This document shows, piece by piece, positions 5,498 to 10,854 of a DNA stretch of 10,854 nucleotides. Numbering within the stretch: position 1 is the first letter of the stretch; every line of letters starts with the position of its first letter. Origin of the DNA: SHYG01 sp041485445 (GTDB taxonomy: Bacteria > Chloroflexota > Dehalococcoidia > Lucifugimonadales > UBA3495); NCBI GenBank assembly GCA_041485445.1, contig JBGPJN010000088.1, positions 1 to 10,854 of the forward strand. Direction: 5' to 3'. The notes under the pieces are model-generated. The model ran no database searches. It saw only the letters and a program-made list of their open reading frames with translations, and was not told the origin of the DNA. Position numbers and translations under genes: made by a program.

Positions 5498-6724
5498 CTA
5501 CCCACGCGGCTCGGCGGGCGCGCTGGCGGATGGGGTCCCCACGGTGGTCAGTGTGGGCATCTGCCGCAACCGGGCCACCAGGTCCACCAGCACCTTAAGG
5601 GTGTAGTCCACCTCTTCCTGGGTGTTGGACTTGCCCAGGGTGATCCGCAGGCTGCCCCGGGCCAGCTCGGCGGTCTGCCCCAGGGCCAGCAGCACGTGGG
5701 AAGGCTCCAGGGAGCCGGAGCTGCACGCGCTGCCGCTGGAGGCCGCGATGCCCGCCAGGTCCAGCCCCAGCAGGATGGGCTCACCCTGCACTCCCTCAAA
5801 GGAGAAGTTGACGTTGTTGGGCAGCCGCTGGGTGGGATGACCGTTCAGATGGATGTCCGGGACCGTCTCGATGATGCGGCGGATAATGTGGTCTCGCAGG
5901 CCGGCGCAGTGGGCGCTGTTTTCGTCCCGAGCATTGTCGGCCGCCTCCAACGCCGTGGCCAGTCCCACGATGCCGGGGATGTTCTCCGTGCCGGAGCGCC
6001 GCTCCCGCTCCTGGCCGCCCCCAATCAGCAGCGGCAGAAAGGGCGTACCCCGGCGGATGTAAAGCACCCCGGCGCCCTTGGGGCCGTAGAACTTGTGGCC
6101 GGACAGGCTCAGCATGTCCACCCCAAGCTGGCGCACGTCCAGGTCCAGGAACCCGGCGGCTTGCACCGCGTCGGTGTGGAACACGATGGTGCGGTCCAGC
6201 TCCCGGGCGCGCCGCTTCACCGCCGCGGCGATTTCGCCGATGGGGTTGATGGTGCCGACCTCGTTGTTGGCGTACATGATGGTGACCAGGGTGGTGCGGT
6301 CGGTAATCGCCTGGTAGACCCCCTCCGGGTGGACCATGCCGAAGCGGTCCACCGGCAGGTAGGTCACCTCATAGCCCAGGTTCTCCAGATATTGGCAGGT
6401 GTGCAGCACCGCATGGTGCTCCACGCTGGTGGTGACCACGTGGTCGCCGGTCTCGTGCAGGGCGGTGGCGGCGCCGTGAATGGCGGCGTTGTCCGACTCG
6501 GTGCCCCCGCTGGTGAACACCACCTCGCTGGTGCGGCAGTGGAGCACCCGCGCCACCCGCTCCCGGGCGTCGTCCAGGGCGCGGCGGGCCGCCTGACCCA
6601 CGGAGTGGATGCTGGACGGGTTGCCGTAGAACCGCGAGAAGTAGGGCAGCATGGCCTCCAGCACCCCCGAATCGGTGGGCGTGGTGCCCGCGTGGTCCAA
6701 GTAGACCATCCCCTGCTCCGGCAT
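5498..6724 (-). CDS. Cysteine desulfurase, group I (IscS/NifS type)
   Basis: This 408-residue PLP enzyme moves sulfur from L-cysteine to a protein persulfide for Fe-S clusters, thiolated tRNA or cofactors. It begins with the classic VYLDHAGTTP. It also has TSGGTESDN (71-79), the PLP-stacking His region SVEHH (100-104), the cofactor-contacting D185 in HTDAVQ, the Schiff-base lysine K211 in SGHKFYGPKG, RSGTEN (243-248) and the sulfur-carrying C334 in SSGSACSSG, typical of group I. The open frame extends 27 codons upstream, but the ATG at 6724 has AGAGGA 7 bases before it and starts just ahead of the conserved motif. No IscU, NifU or tRNA thiolase gene is adjacent, so the sulfur acceptor is not indicated. 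The last 20 or so residues are a low-complexity Pro/Ala tail. Confidence 0.95.
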   Translation of the reverse strand: MPEQGMVYLDHAGTTPTDSGVLEAMLPYFSRFYGNPSSIHSVGQAARRALDDARERVARVLHCRTSEVVFTSGGTESDNAAIHGAATALHETGDHVVTTSVEHHAVLHTCQYLENLGYEVTYLPVDRFGMVHPEGVYQAITDRTTLVTIMYANNEVGTINPIGEIAAAVKRRARELDRTIVFHTDAVQAAGFLDLDVRQLGVDMLSLSGHKFYGPKGAGVLYIRRGTPFLPLLIGGGQERERRSGTENIPGIVGLATALEAADNARDENSAHCAGLRDHIIRRIIETVPDIHLNGHPTQRLPNNVNFSFEGVQGEPILLGLDLAGIAASSGSACSSGSLEPSHVLLALGQTAELARGSLRITLGKSNTQEEVDYTLKVLVDLVARLRQMPTLTTVGTPSASAPAEPRG

Positions 6725-6775
6725 GGCGGCGTCCTCTCCGGTGGTGGGACTCCCTAGAAAGTCCGGTTGAAACCT

Positions 6776-6784
6776 ATTGTAGCA
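6776..6784 (-). promoter_or_regulatory. Extended -10 promoter for the desulfurase operon
   Basis: On the minus strand TGCTACAAT reads as a TGn extension plus TACAAT, five of six matches to TATAAT. No strong -35 lies 17 bases upstream. Transcription would start near 6769, leaving a leader of about 45 bases before the ATG at 6724. The site lies between the REPIN-like element and the gene, which fits a promoter for the desulfurase, lipoprotein and pentapeptide unit. Confidence 0.4.
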
Positions 6785-6864
6785 CAGGGCTTGCCGGCGT
6801 CCCACTTTGGTATAACGCCGGGTGGTGCTGTAGTTTGCTGCGGGCGGAAATGGGGGCTATATCC

Positions 6865-6941
6865 GTCACACCGGCCTTCGCCGGTGTCCAGTTATTGGCG
6901 TGGTAGAGTTTCTCATGGATTCCGGCTTGCGCCGGAATGAC
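6865..6941. repeat. REPIN-like paired hairpin element, copy A
   Basis: Two related hairpins lie in inverted arrangement. The first is GTC followed by ACACCGGC (6868-6875), loop CTTC, GCCGGTGT (6880-6887), CCAG. The second is ATGG followed by ATTCCGGC (6919-6926), loop TTGC, GCCGGAAT (6931-6938), GAC. Both stems have 8 bp around a shared CCGGC core, and the ends read GTC...GAC. The 77-base element lies between the M50 and desulfurase genes. A matching copy in opposite orientation lies at 8199-8277. Confidence 0.75.
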
Positions 6942-6979
6942 GATGTCTACTTGATTAACCACCTCGCGCTGAGTCGGCG

Positions 6980-8095
6980 CTAGTTTCCGGCGCCCCGCTC
7001 CATCCAGCGCATCAGGTCCGCCCGGCTCAAAATCCCCAGCAGCAGCTCCCCGCGCACCACCGCCAGCCGGTCCAGCTCCTCCGCCTCCAGGCGCTCCAGG
7101 GCATTGAACACCGGCTCTTCCGCGTCAATGCGGGGCAGGGCTGACAGGGGCAGCATGACCTGGGACAACGGAGTCCCACCCCAAGCGGCCTGGGGCGTGC
7201 GGGCCAGGCCCCGGCGGGTCACAATGCCCTGGACTCGCCCATCCACCAGCACCGCCACGAAGTCCTCCCGTCCGGACAGCGCCTGGGCCACCAGGGGCGA
7301 GCTGAGGGGAGTCTCCCCCGGCAGCGCCTGCCAGCTGGTGCGCATGGCGTCGGCCACGCGGCGGAACTTGAACTGCTCCCGCAGCCGCTCCTGCCGGTAG
7401 CTGGAGGTGGCCGCGGAGAGCAAAAATCCGCCGATGAGGACCATCCACAATCCCTGGAACCGGGCCTCCGGCCCTAAGAGCAGCCAGACCAGGCCCCCCG
7501 CCATCAACATGCCGCCCACCCCCTGGCCGGCCCGGGCGGCCACCTGGGTGCCCCGCCAGTAGCTGCCGCTGATGCCCCACACCACGGACCGCAGCACCCT
7601 GCCGCCGTCCAGGGGGAAGCCGGGCAGCATGTTGAATGCCGCCAAGGAGAAGTTGACGATGAGGAGGTTGGAGAAGATTGCGCCCAGAGAGTCGCTGGTC
7701 TCTCCCCACAGCCGCCCCAGACCAAAGAACAGTACCCCTAGCACCACGCTGCTCAGGGGGCCCACCACCGCCACCAGGAACTCGGTCATGGGGCGGTGGG
7801 CCTCCTGGGCCAGCTGGGAGACGCCGCCGAAGATAAACAGCGTGATACCCCGCACCGGTATGCCCATGCGCACCGCCACCACGCTGTGGGACAGCTCGTG
7901 GGCCAGCACCGACAGGAAGAACAGCACCGTGGCGACCGCGGCCACGCCCCACTGCTGCAGGAAGGGCCACCGGGGGTAGGTCTCGCCGAACCGGCTCCCC
8001 AGCAGGAAGGTGAAGAGCAGGAACGCCACCACCCAGCTGTAGTTGATGGTAATGGGGATGCCCAGCACTCGGCCCAGTCGAATGGAGGATCCCAT
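6980..8095 (-). CDS. M50 site-2-type membrane metalloprotease with CBS-like domain
   Basis: This 371-residue polytopic membrane protein is of the SpoIVFB/Rip3-like branch of M50 intramembrane zinc proteases. The zinc site is HELSH (H66, E67, H70) in a membrane segment, with the third ligand D163 in NMLPGFPLDGG (155-165). Membrane segments lie near 18-34, 50-70, 103-125, 138-156, 190-207 and 213-230. The C-terminal part (about 245-365) is soluble and looks like a CBS pair (FVAVLVDGRVQGIVTRRGL; LDRLAVVRGELLLGILSRADL), which in this family may sense nucleotides or energy charge. Such enzymes cleave membrane-bound anti-sigma factors or signal peptides; no substrate gene is adjacent. AGGAAGGGGG lies upstream of the ATG as a G-rich ribosome binding site. 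The gene stands alone between two REPIN-like elements. Confidence 0.92.
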   Translation of the reverse strand: MGSSIRLGRVLGIPITINYSWVVAFLLFTFLLGSRFGETYPRWPFLQQWGVAAVATVLFFLSVLAHELSHSVVAVRMGIPVRGITLFIFGGVSQLAQEAHRPMTEFLVAVVGPLSSVVLGVLFFGLGRLWGETSDSLGAIFSNLLIVNFSLAAFNMLPGFPLDGGRVLRSVVWGISGSYWRGTQVAARAGQGVGGMLMAGGLVWLLLGPEARFQGLWMVLIGGFLLSAATSSYRQERLREQFKFRRVADAMRTSWQALPGETPLSSPLVAQALSGREDFVAVLVDGRVQGIVTRRGLARTPQAAWGGTPLSQVMLPLSALPRIDAEEPVFNALERLEAEELDRLAVVRGELLLGILSRADLMRWMERGAGN

Positions 8096-8198
8096 GCTTC
8101 GCCCCCTTCCTGGCCTCCGGCTACCGCCGGGTACTCAGTGCGGTTTGGGCCTTAGCTTCCCAGGCCCGGGGCGCTACTAGTACACCGGTTATGTTATC

Positions 8199-8277
8199 GT
8201 CATTCCGGCGCAAGCCGGAATCCATCAGCGCATCTCTGCCAAGCTTGCATCTGGACACCGGCCTTCGCCGGTGTGAC
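8199..8277. repeat. REPIN-like paired hairpin element, copy B (inverted)
   Basis: This is the reverse-oriented counterpart of 6865-6941. GTC is followed by ATTCCGGC (8202-8209), loop GCAA, GCCGGAAT (8214-8221), CCAT; then CTGG, ACACCGGC (8255-8262), loop CTTC, GCCGGTGT (8267-8274), GAC. The outer and inner flanks match copy A, while the 25-base spacer between hairpins is mostly different. It lies between the agmatinase stop and the M50 start. Confidence 0.75.
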
Positions 8278-8293
8278 GGGCTGAGGCCTCATT

Positions 8294-8319
8294 CCATGCC
8301 ACCGCACCATGCCACCGCA
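8294..8319. repeat. Tandem 13-base direct repeat
   Basis: CCATGCCACCGCA occurs twice without a gap (8294-8306 and 8307-8319), just past the stop of the agmatinase-family gene on the minus strand. This is probably a slippage duplication; no role is evident. Confidence 0.6.
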
Positions 8320-8342
8320 AACTGAGACACTGCCCCAGGGCG

Positions 8343-9257
8343 CTAGCTCCCGTGGGCCCGGTCCCGCACCACCGTGCTGTAGGCCACCAGCTTGTACACC
8401 AGCTTGGCGGCGATATAGGAGCAGGCCGCCGGCCCCTCCTTGGGGGAAAGCTCGCTGACGTCGAAGCCCACAATGTGCCGCTGCTGGGCCACCGCCCGCA
8501 ACAGGTTGTTGACCTCGTGCCAGCCCATTCCCCCCGGCTCGGGCGTGCCCACCGCGGCCATGAAGGAGGGGTCCAGCACGTCCAGGTCCACACTGACGTA
8601 GACCCGGCTGGCCAGCGCCGCCACCACTTGCCGGATGGCGGCCGCCTCGTCGCCGTCGGCGGGGGGCCAGAAGAAGGCGGGGATGGCGTTGGCCCGCAGG
8701 TAGTCCCGCTCCTCAAGGCACAGGCTGCGCAGCCCCGCCAGCACCAGAGGGCACCGTTCGTGGATGCGCCGCGCGCCGGAGGCGTGGCTCCAGGGGGTGC
8801 CTAAGTACTGGCTCCGCAGGTCGGCGTGGGCGTCCAGGTACAACACCGACATGTCCGGGTGGACCGCCAGGTGGGCCTGGCTGGCGCCGATGGTCACCGA
8901 GTGTTCGCCGCCCAGCACGCCCACCAGCTTGCCCTGGGCCAGAAAGCCCGCCACCGCCTGCCGGACCCGCTCCACCATGACGCCCGGGTCGCCCACGTGG
9001 GGCTCCAGCGCCGGCGCAGTGTGGATGCCCACCTGGGACAGGTCCAGGTCCAGCTCCCAATCATAGTCTTCCAAGCCCGAAGACGCCTCAATGATGGCGT
9101 CGGGGCCGTACCTGGCCCCGGTGCGGAACGAGGTGGTGCTGTCGTAGGGCACTGGGACCAGCACCACCCTGGAGCGCTCCAGGGCGCTCTGTTCCTCAGG
9201 CAGCGCCAGGAAATTGCGGGGGACCCAGGGCAGGCCGCTGGCCTGCGCCTCAGCCAT
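8343..9257 (-). CDS. speB: Agmatinase-family ureohydrolase
   Basis: This 304-residue binuclear Mn enzyme of the ureohydrolase fold releases urea from a guanidino substrate. All six metal ligands are visible: H119 in GGEHS, D142, H144 and D146 in DAHADLR, and D224 and D226 in DLDVLDP. The substrate loop WSHASGARRIHE (156-167) resembles bacterial and archaeal agmatinases rather than arginases. Agmatine giving putrescine is the default reaction; N1-aminopropylagmatine giving spermidine, as in Thermus, is the main alternative, and arginase or guanidinobutyrase activity cannot be excluded. The ATG overlaps the end of the SpeD-family gene by 8 bases (ATGGCTGA) and has no clear Shine-Dalgarno, so translation is probably coupled to that gene. 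Confidence 0.88.
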   Translation of the reverse strand: MAEAQASGLPWVPRNFLALPEEQSALERSRVVLVPVPYDSTTSFRTGARYGPDAIIEASSGLEDYDWELDLDLSQVGIHTAPALEPHVGDPGVMVERVRQAVAGFLAQGKLVGVLGGEHSVTIGASQAHLAVHPDMSVLYLDAHADLRSQYLGTPWSHASGARRIHERCPLVLAGLRSLCLEERDYLRANAIPAFFWPPADGDEAAAIRQVVAALASRVYVSVDLDVLDPSFMAAVGTPEPGGMGWHEVNNLLRAVAQQRHIVGFDVSELSPKEGPAACSYIAAKLVYKLVAYSTVVRDRAHGS

Positions 9258-9681
9258 GGGGCCGGCTGGACCCGGCGCGCTCCAGGGTAGCTCGCTGGGT
9301 CTGGGTCTCTTCCGTCCCTTGCCGGCGGTCCAGCCACTCCAGCCCGCGTTCCAGCACCCAGGTCTTGACCTCGGTCAGGTCAAACAGCGCCTTGGCGTCG
9401 GCCAGGGCGCGCTCACAGTCAAAGGACTTGCAGGAGAAGATATCTATGTTCACGTACTTACGGTAAGGGAAGGTGTGAATGCTGATGTGGCTTTCGGCAA
9501 TAATCACAAAGCCAGAAACGCCGTCATCCTCCTCTTTTGGGCCGTTGTACTCCAACACCTTGGGTTCAGTGATGCGAGTCATCCCCAGGTTTTCCGGGTA
9601 GTTGGTCAAAAACTCCCGAACCAGCTGGGGGTCCCACATCTTGTCCAAGTTCCCGCCGAATCCGTCGATCACCAGGTGCAT
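9250..9681 (-). CDS. speD: S-adenosylmethionine decarboxylase-family proenzyme
   Basis: This 143-residue class 1 pyruvoyl proenzyme is expected to self-cleave at E63-S64 in AESHISIHTFP, leaving the pyruvoyl group on S64. H69 and C84 (IFSCKSFD) sit at the positions of H68 and C83 of the Thermotoga enzyme, one residue offset. The start at 9681 is fixed by AGGAG with 5-base spacing; the open frame reaches 9744, but that ATG would coincide with the predicted transcription start. The N-terminal half (MHLVIDGFGG; ITEPKVLEYNG) differs from the usual GRH and FHRF-type regions of SpeD. The known family role is to make the aminopropyl donor for spermidine, but no spermidine synthase is nearby, and some SpeD homologs have become pyruvoyl arginine or ornithine decarboxylases. 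A charged tail (from about residue 118) extends past the core. Confidence 0.85.
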   Translation of the reverse strand: MHLVIDGFGGNLDKMWDPQLVREFLTNYPENLGMTRITEPKVLEYNGPKEEDDGVSGFVIIAESHISIHTFPYRKYVNIDIFSCKSFDCERALADAKALFDLTEVKTWVLERGLEWLDRRQGTEETQTQRATLERAGSSRPHG

Positions 9682-9737
9682 CCCGTCTCCTAAATCCTGA
9701 CCTGCCCGGACTGCCGCGGCTTTCAGGACCAAACTGC

Positions 9738-9766
9738 TTGGCAAAACCAGACGTATAGAATATCAT
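9738..9766 (+). promoter_or_regulatory. Sigma70-like promoter for the ABC export operon
   Basis: TTGGCA (9738-9743) and TATCAT (9761-9766) each match the consensus at five of six bases with an ideal 17-base spacer. Transcription would start near 9773, giving a leader of about 47 bases to the ATG at 9820. The element overlaps the opposing promoter for speD-speB. Confidence 0.6.
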
Positions 9767-9780
9767 CACTCATGGCTCAA
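9752..9780 (-). promoter_or_regulatory. Sigma70-like promoter for the speD-speB operon
   Basis: On the minus strand TTGAGC (9775-9780) and TATACG (9752-9757) each match the consensus at four of six bases, spaced 17 apart. The predicted start near 9745 leaves a leader of about 64 bases before the SpeD ATG at 9681. The -10 region lies inside the spacer of the plus-strand promoter. Confidence 0.4.
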
Positions 9781-9819
9781 AACAACCTGCCGTGTCCAGG
9801 CACGGCCGCAGGCACGTGA

Positions 9820-10794
9820 ATGACCACCCAAAACGGAGCAACCACCGCCACCGCCGCCATGATCCAGGTCCGGGACCTGACCCACTACTACGGCCCCCGC
9901 CCGGCCATTGAAGGCGTCACCTTCGACGTGAAGCGGGGCGAGATTCTGGGCTTTCTGGGCCCCAACGGCGCGGGCAAGACCACCACCATGCGCATTCTCA
10001 CTGGGTTCATGCCTCCCACCAGGGGCAAGGTCACGGTGGCGGGCTTCGACGTGGTGGAGCAGTCCCTGGAGGTGCGGAAGCGGGTGGGCTACCTGCCGGA
10101 GACCGTGCCCCTGTACACTGAGATGACCGTCACCAGCTACCTGAAGTACATGGGCAGCCTGCGGGGCGTGCCCCCCAAGCGGCTCCCGGTGCGCATCGGC
10201 CAGGTTATTGAGCTGTGCCGGCTGGGCGACTACCGCAAGACCATCATCGGCAAGCTGTCCAAGGGGTTCCGGCAGCGGGTGGGCGTGGCCCAGGCCATCC
10301 TCCACGAGCCGGAGGTGCTGGTGCTGGACGAGCCCACCATTGGCATTGACCCCATCCAGGTGGTGGAGACCCGGCGGCTGATCCAAGACCTGGGCCGGGA
10401 GCAAACCGTGGTGCTCAGCAGCCACATTCTGCCCGAGGTGAGCATGCTCTGCCAGCGGGTGTTGATCATCCACCAGGGACACATTGTGGCGGAGGACACC
10501 CCGCAGCGCCTGGCCCAGAGCCTGCAAGGGGTGGAGCGCATTGAGGTGGAGGTGCGCGGGCCGGCGCCAGAGGTGGCTGCGGCGCTGCGCCGGGTTCCGG
10601 GCGTTACCGAGGTGGTGCCGCCCACCGGCCGGAACAACCACGTTTACGTCATTCAGGCCCGGCACGGCCAGGACCTGCGCGACCAAATTTCCAAGGCCGT
10701 GATCGGCGGAGGCTGGGGTCTGCTAAGTATGCGAATGTCCACCATGAGCCTGGAGGAGATCTTCCTGCGGCTCACCACCCAAGAGGAGCAGTAA
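9820..10794 (+). CDS. ABC-2 type transporter ATP-binding protein
   Basis: This 324-residue cytoplasmic ATPase subunit belongs to an ABC exporter of the NatA/GldA/CcmA-like group. It has Walker A GPNGAGKTT (47-55), GYLPE in the Q-loop region (90-94) where the Gln is replaced by Glu, signature LSKGFRQRVG (146-155) in place of LSGGQ, Walker B VLVLDEP (166-172) and switch H202. These variants are usual for this subfamily. A C-terminal domain of about 90 residues follows, common in exporters of this type. The substrate is unknown. The ATG at 9820 has only a weak ribosome binding site; an internal ATG at codon 14 (9859) starts closer to the conserved fold and is a possible alternative. It is followed after 2 bases by the permease gene. 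Confidence 0.9.
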   Translation: MTTQNGATTATAAMIQVRDLTHYYGPRPAIEGVTFDVKRGEILGFLGPNGAGKTTTMRILTGFMPPTRGKVTVAGFDVVEQSLEVRKRVGYLPETVPLYTEMTVTSYLKYMGSLRGVPPKRLPVRIGQVIELCRLGDYRKTIIGKLSKGFRQRVGVAQAILHEPEVLVLDEPTIGIDPIQVVETRRLIQDLGREQTVVLSSHILPEVSMLCQRVLIIHQGHIVAEDTPQRLAQSLQGVERIEVEVRGPAPEVAAALRRVPGVTEVVPPTGRNNHVYVIQARHGQDLRDQISKAVIGGGWGLLSMRMSTMSLEEIFLRLTTQEEQ

Positions 10795-10796
10795 CC

Positions 10797-10854
10797 ATGC
10801 GCCGGATCCAGGCAGTGGCCTGGAAGGAGATACAGGTCTACTTCAGCAGCCCCA
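10797..10854 (+). CDS. ABC-2 type permease, 5' end only (partial)
   Basis: The ATG lies 2 bases after the ATPase stop, with GAGGAG just upstream inside the end of that gene. The 19 visible codons read MRRIQAVAWKEIQVYFSSP, matching the typical start of ABC-2 permeases, where a short cytoplasmic helix with KE and Y-F-S-S-P precedes the first membrane segment. It would form the membrane channel for the ATPase. The rest lies beyond the window. Confidence 0.8.
   Translation, partial: MRRIQAVAWKEIQVYFSSP

Noticed and set aside
5396..6757. 453-codon open frame on the plus strand
   Set aside because: Antisense to the cysteine desulfurase; its composition is that of a shadow frame and no motif is seen.
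6725..6805. 27-codon N-terminal extension of the cysteine desulfurase
   Set aside because: It has no family similarity, the proposed promoter lies within it, and a good ribosome binding site supports the ATG at 6724.
6797..6820. TATAAC box on the plus strand near 6811 considered as a promoter
   Set aside because: No -35 at proper spacing and no plus-strand gene downstream.
6774..6962. 62-codon minus-strand frame containing IPAQAGIH and TPAKAGV
   Set aside because: The peptide is the translation of the REPIN-like hairpins, a common source of false small genes.
9682..9744. 21-codon N-terminal extension of the SpeD-family protein
   Set aside because: The ATG at 9744 would fall at the predicted transcription start, while the ATG at 9681 has AGGAG at 5 bases and begins with conserved-looking MHLVIDGFGG.
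9766..10686. 306-codon open frame on the minus strand
   Set aside because: Antisense shadow of the ABC ATPase, whose Walker A, signature and Walker B motifs are intact on the plus strand.

Overview
The window is about 10.9 kb of GC-rich bacterial chromosome that is almost fully coding and has short gene spacers. Genes on the minus strand dominate the middle. A plus-strand amidohydrolase pair sits at the left edge and a plus-strand ABC export cassette runs off the right edge. No rRNA, tRNA, CRISPR array, prophage gene or transposase gene was seen. The gene mix (cysteine desulfurase, M50-CBS protease, CTP-type lipid kinase, short SpeD with agmatinase, two-gene M20D cluster) and the many GC-rich intergenic palindromes suggest a free-living bacterium, with Chloroflexota (Dehalococcoidia/SAR202-like) as my best guess. 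That placement comes from overall resemblance, not from a marker gene.

Left part (1-3162): a 341-base non-coding leader carries a palindromic repeat block and a probable extended -10 promoter. It precedes two tandem, clearly paralogous M20D metallo-amidohydrolases (342-1673 and 1676-3025) separated by 2 bases, certainly an operon. A second palindromic repeat family fills the space where this operon meets the minus-strand genes and also supplies the stop codon of the second gene.

Middle (3163-8095, minus strand, transcribed right to left): an M50 site-2-type membrane protease with a C-terminal CBS-like region, a group I cysteine desulfurase, a lipoprotein beginning 1 base after the desulfurase stop, an 11-residue-period pentapeptide-repeat protein with an N-terminal Cys/His cluster, and a dolichol-kinase-like integral membrane lipid kinase. 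The desulfurase, lipoprotein and pentapeptide genes are packed like one transcription unit. The M50 gene is bracketed by two inverted copies of a REPIN-like element.

Right part (8343-10854): an S-adenosylmethionine decarboxylase-family proenzyme (SpeD) overlaps an agmatinase-family ureohydrolase (SpeB) by 8 bases, making a two-gene polyamine operon with no spermidine synthase. It diverges from an ABC-2 type exporter ATPase, followed by the first 19 codons of its permease. The 138-base divergent spacer contains overlapping sigma70-like promoters for both directions.

Nothing here is an obvious new defence or mobile system. The points most worth a second look are the SpeD-SpeB pair without SpeE, the unusual M20D pair (CGHH metal motif and a long insertion), the REPIN-like elements with covarying stems, and the 11-residue periodicity and internal duplication of the pentapeptide-repeat protein.
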